Positions 62,471-64,000 of a stretch of 64,000 nt of DNA are shown in pieces. Every line of letters begins with the position of its first letter. The first letter of the stretch is position 1. A program made the position numbers and the translations under genes. This DNA is from Pelomonas sp. Root1217 (GTDB taxonomy: Bacteria; Pseudomonadota; Gammaproteobacteria; Burkholderiales; Burkholderiaceae_C). The DNA lies in NCBI RefSeq assembly GCF_001425705.1, contig NZ_LMDC01000028.1, positions 601,536 through 665,535 on the forward strand, in the 5' to 3' direction. The notes below the pieces were generated by a model that was not told the origin of the DNA, did not search any database, and saw only the letters and a list, made by a program, of their open reading frames with translations.

Positions 62471-62961
62471 GCTTGACCCCCTTCGATGACGATGGGAATC
62501 TGCTTGCGCTGCACCTGGCCAGCAGCCAGGTGGATGGCGGCGCGCACGCGGTTGTAGGTGCCGCAGCGGCAGATGTTGGTCATGGCCGCGTCAATGTCGG
62601 CGTCGGTCGGCTTGGGCTTGGCCTTCAGCAGCGCCGCCGCGGCCATCAGCATGCCGCTCTGGCAGAAGCCGCACTGCGGCACGTCCAACGCGTCCCAGGC
62701 CTTCTGCAGCGGGTGGCTTGCATTAGGCGCCAGGCCCTCGATGGTGGTGATCTTCTGCGCCACGGTCAGCGCCGAGGCCGGCATCACGCAGCTGCGCACC
62801 GGAGCGCCGTCGATATGCACCGTGCACGCACCGCACTGCGCCACGCCGCAGCCGTATTTGGTGCCCGTAAGGCTGAGTTGCTCACGCAGCACCCACAACA
62901 GCGGCGTGTCGGCCTCCGCCTCGAACTGCACCCGCTTGCCGTTGACCGTCAACTCCGCCAT
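62467..62961 (-). CDS. (2Fe-2S) small subunit of the molybdenum hydroxylase (IorA-like)
   Basis: 164 residues. Plant-type [2Fe-2S] binding at [21 protein letters not shown] and a second helical cluster domain with CGFCQSG and CRCG. It transfers electrons from the molybdenum site of the adjacent large subunit. It has no signal, consistent with hitch-hiking export on the Tat-bearing large subunit. It is the first gene of a six-gene overlapping operon that continues into soxXYZA. There is no FAD subunit, as in the IorAB type, so a cytochrome is the likely acceptor. Confidence 0.92.
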   Translation of the reverse strand: MAELTVNGKRVQFEAEADTPLLWVLREQLSLTGTKYGCGVAQCGACTVHIDGAPVRSCVMPASALTVAQKITTIEGLAPNASHPLQKAWDALDVPQCGFCQSGMLMAAAALLKAKPKPTDADIDAAMTNICRCGTYNRVRAAIHLAAGQVQRKQIPIVIEGGQA

Positions 62962-63042
62962 GCCGTTGCTCCCGTTCCTGCCACCACTTGCGGCGCGCGA
63001 GAGGCTAGCAGGGTCGGCGGCGGCGTGCCACTGCGGGCGTCC

Positions 63043-63729
63043 TCAAGCGGGCTCGGCGATGCGGTAACCAACGCCGGGCTCGGTCAGCAGCACGCAGGGC
63101 TCGGCCGGCTCGACCTCCAGCTTGGCGCGCAACTGGCCCATGTAGAGACGCAGATAGTGGGTCTGCTCGGTCGCGTCGGCGCCCCAGACGTCGGCCAGCA
63201 GGCGCCGGTGGGTGACGACCTGGCCGGCCTGGCGCACCAGGCGGGCCAGCAGCTTGAACTCGGTCGGCGTCAGCCGCACGTCGGCACCGTTGCGACGAAC
63301 GCGGTGGGCGGCGAGATCGACCTCCAGCCCCGCGCGTCGGTACATCGTGACGGCAGGCTGGGCGACGGTGCCACGGTGACGCAGGGCCACCCGCAGCCGC
63401 GCCAGCAGCTCGCCAATGCCGAAGGGCTTGACGAGGTAGTCGTCGGCGCCGGCGTCCAGCAGGCGGATCTTCTGGCCCTCGACCTGGCGGGCCGAGATGA
63501 CGATGAGCGGCGTCGAGCGCTCGCGCCGCAGCGCCTGCAGCAATTCCTCGCCGTCGCCGTCGGGCAGGCCGAGGTCGAGCAGCACGGCGTCGAGATGGCC
63601 GGCGTGGGCGAGCTGGGCCATCGCGTCGGCCAGGCTGGCAGCGGTCAGCACCTCGTAGCCTTCGACGACCAGGGCCTCGCGCAAGGTCACGCGCAATTCA
63701 CGGTCGTCTTCGACAAGCAGCAGCTTCAT
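63043..63729 (-). CDS. kdpE: KdpE-type response regulator
   Basis: 228 residues, OmpR/PhoB class. Receiver phosphoacceptor Asp52 (VLLDLGLPDGDG) and DDYLVKPFG; winged-helix end with VWGADATEQTHYLRLYMGQLRAKLE, which is the distinctive KdpE sequence. KdpD and KdpE switch on the high-affinity potassium ATPase KdpFABC under low potassium or osmotic stress. Overlaps kdpD by four bases (ATGA). The kdpFABC genes would lie beyond the right edge. Confidence 0.9.
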   Translation of the reverse strand: MKLLLVEDDRELRVTLREALVVEGYEVLTAASLADAMAQLAHAGHLDAVLLDLGLPDGDGEELLQALRRERSTPLIVISARQVEGQKIRLLDAGADDYLVKPFGIGELLARLRVALRHRGTVAQPAVTMYRRAGLEVDLAAHRVRRNGADVRLTPTEFKLLARLVRQAGQVVTHRRLLADVWGADATEQTHYLRLYMGQLRAKLEVEPAEPCVLLTEPGVGYRIAEPA

Positions 63730-64000
63730 GCGGCCGCCTCAGGCGGTTCGGGCGCGTCGCGCAGCGGCAGGCGCAGTTCGAAGCTGCAACCGCCGTGGCC
63801 ACGCGGGCGCAGGCTCAGGGCCCCGTCGTGCGCCTCGGCGATCGCGCGGCACAGGGCCAGGCCCACGCCCGAGCCCGGCGGACGTTGAGAAAAGGCGGCC
63901 AGGTCGCCGCGCTGGAAGGCGTCGAAAACGCGCTCGCGCCAGGCGGGGTCGATACCGGGGCCGCGGTCGCGCACGGCAAACATCACTTCCGCGCCAAGGC
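63726..64000 (-). CDS. kdpD: C-terminal end of sensor kinase KdpD, cut by window edge
   Basis: The frame is open to position 64000, so only the last 91 residues are seen. They hold the end of the ATPase domain: RDRGPGID (G1 box), the F box region VFDAFQRGD, and GSGVGLALCRAIAEAHDG (G2 box). The identity as KdpD rests on coupling to kdpE. The tail is Pro/Glu/Ala-rich. Confidence 0.8.
   Translation of the reverse strand, partial: LGAEVMFAVRDRGPGIDPAWRERVFDAFQRGDLAAFSQRPPGSGVGLALCRAIAEAHDGALSLRPRGHGGCSFELRLPLRDAPEPPEAAA

Overview
The window looks like the chromosome of a high-GC betaproteobacterium of the order Burkholderiales, probably near Roseateles, Pelomonas or Rubrivivax. The evidence is family-level recognition of the proteins, the gene order pepA-holC beside lptF-lptG, the exosortase A type PEP-CTERM locus, and two families of short intergenic repeats of a kind common in that group. 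No tRNA, rRNA, CRISPR array, transposase or phage gene was seen.

Positions 1-44750 hold one very large exopolysaccharide (EPS) and protein-sorting locus, nearly all on the minus strand. Transcription starts on the right with the initiating sugar transferase (43362-44750). It continues through the two-component pair prsK and prsR, the TPR lipoprotein prsT, an unusual acyltransferase-PilZ fusion and a coupled serine protease. Next comes the only certain PEP-CTERM substrate (33890-34624, plus strand) under a convincing sigma-54 promoter, facing away from a flavin oxidase gene. Positions 31887-18421 carry the export and assembly core: outer-membrane export lipoprotein, chain-length protein, tyrosine kinase with a Gly-Tyr repeat tail, beta-barrel protein, ATPase, deacetylase, FemAB protein, glycosyltransferase, exosortase A fused to EpsI, sugar dehydrogenase and glycosyltransferase. 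Positions 18283-2824 carry an amidotransferase, an AlgD-like dehydrogenase, three more glycosyltransferases, a ligase/polymerase candidate, a second deacetylase, a Wzx-type flippase, the wlbA-wlbB-wlbC genes for a 2,3-diacetamido uronic acid, and an O-acyltransferase. A large Kelch/PKD/discoidin secreted protein runs off the left edge. Together these make a complete Wzx/Wzy-type EPS pathway plus the exosortase machinery that sorts PEP-CTERM proteins. PrsK-PrsR and sigma-54 plausibly control substrate expression.

Positions 45391-56011 are mostly housekeeping: an orphan branched-chain amino acid binding protein, holC, pepA, the LPS exporter permeases lptF and lptG, then cbiX and a CysB-type regulator in an overlapping chain. 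A FimV-like protein, a Crp/Fnr regulator and an APH/ACAD10-type phosphotransferase follow.

Positions 56162-62961 hold two poorly known genes, a glutathione transferase, and a compact minus-strand operon. That operon joins an xanthine-dehydrogenase-family molybdenum enzyme (two subunits) to soxX, soxY, soxZ and soxA, with no soxB in the window and a SoxY lacking the usual GGCGG tail. The right edge (63043-64000) is kdpE and the end of kdpD.
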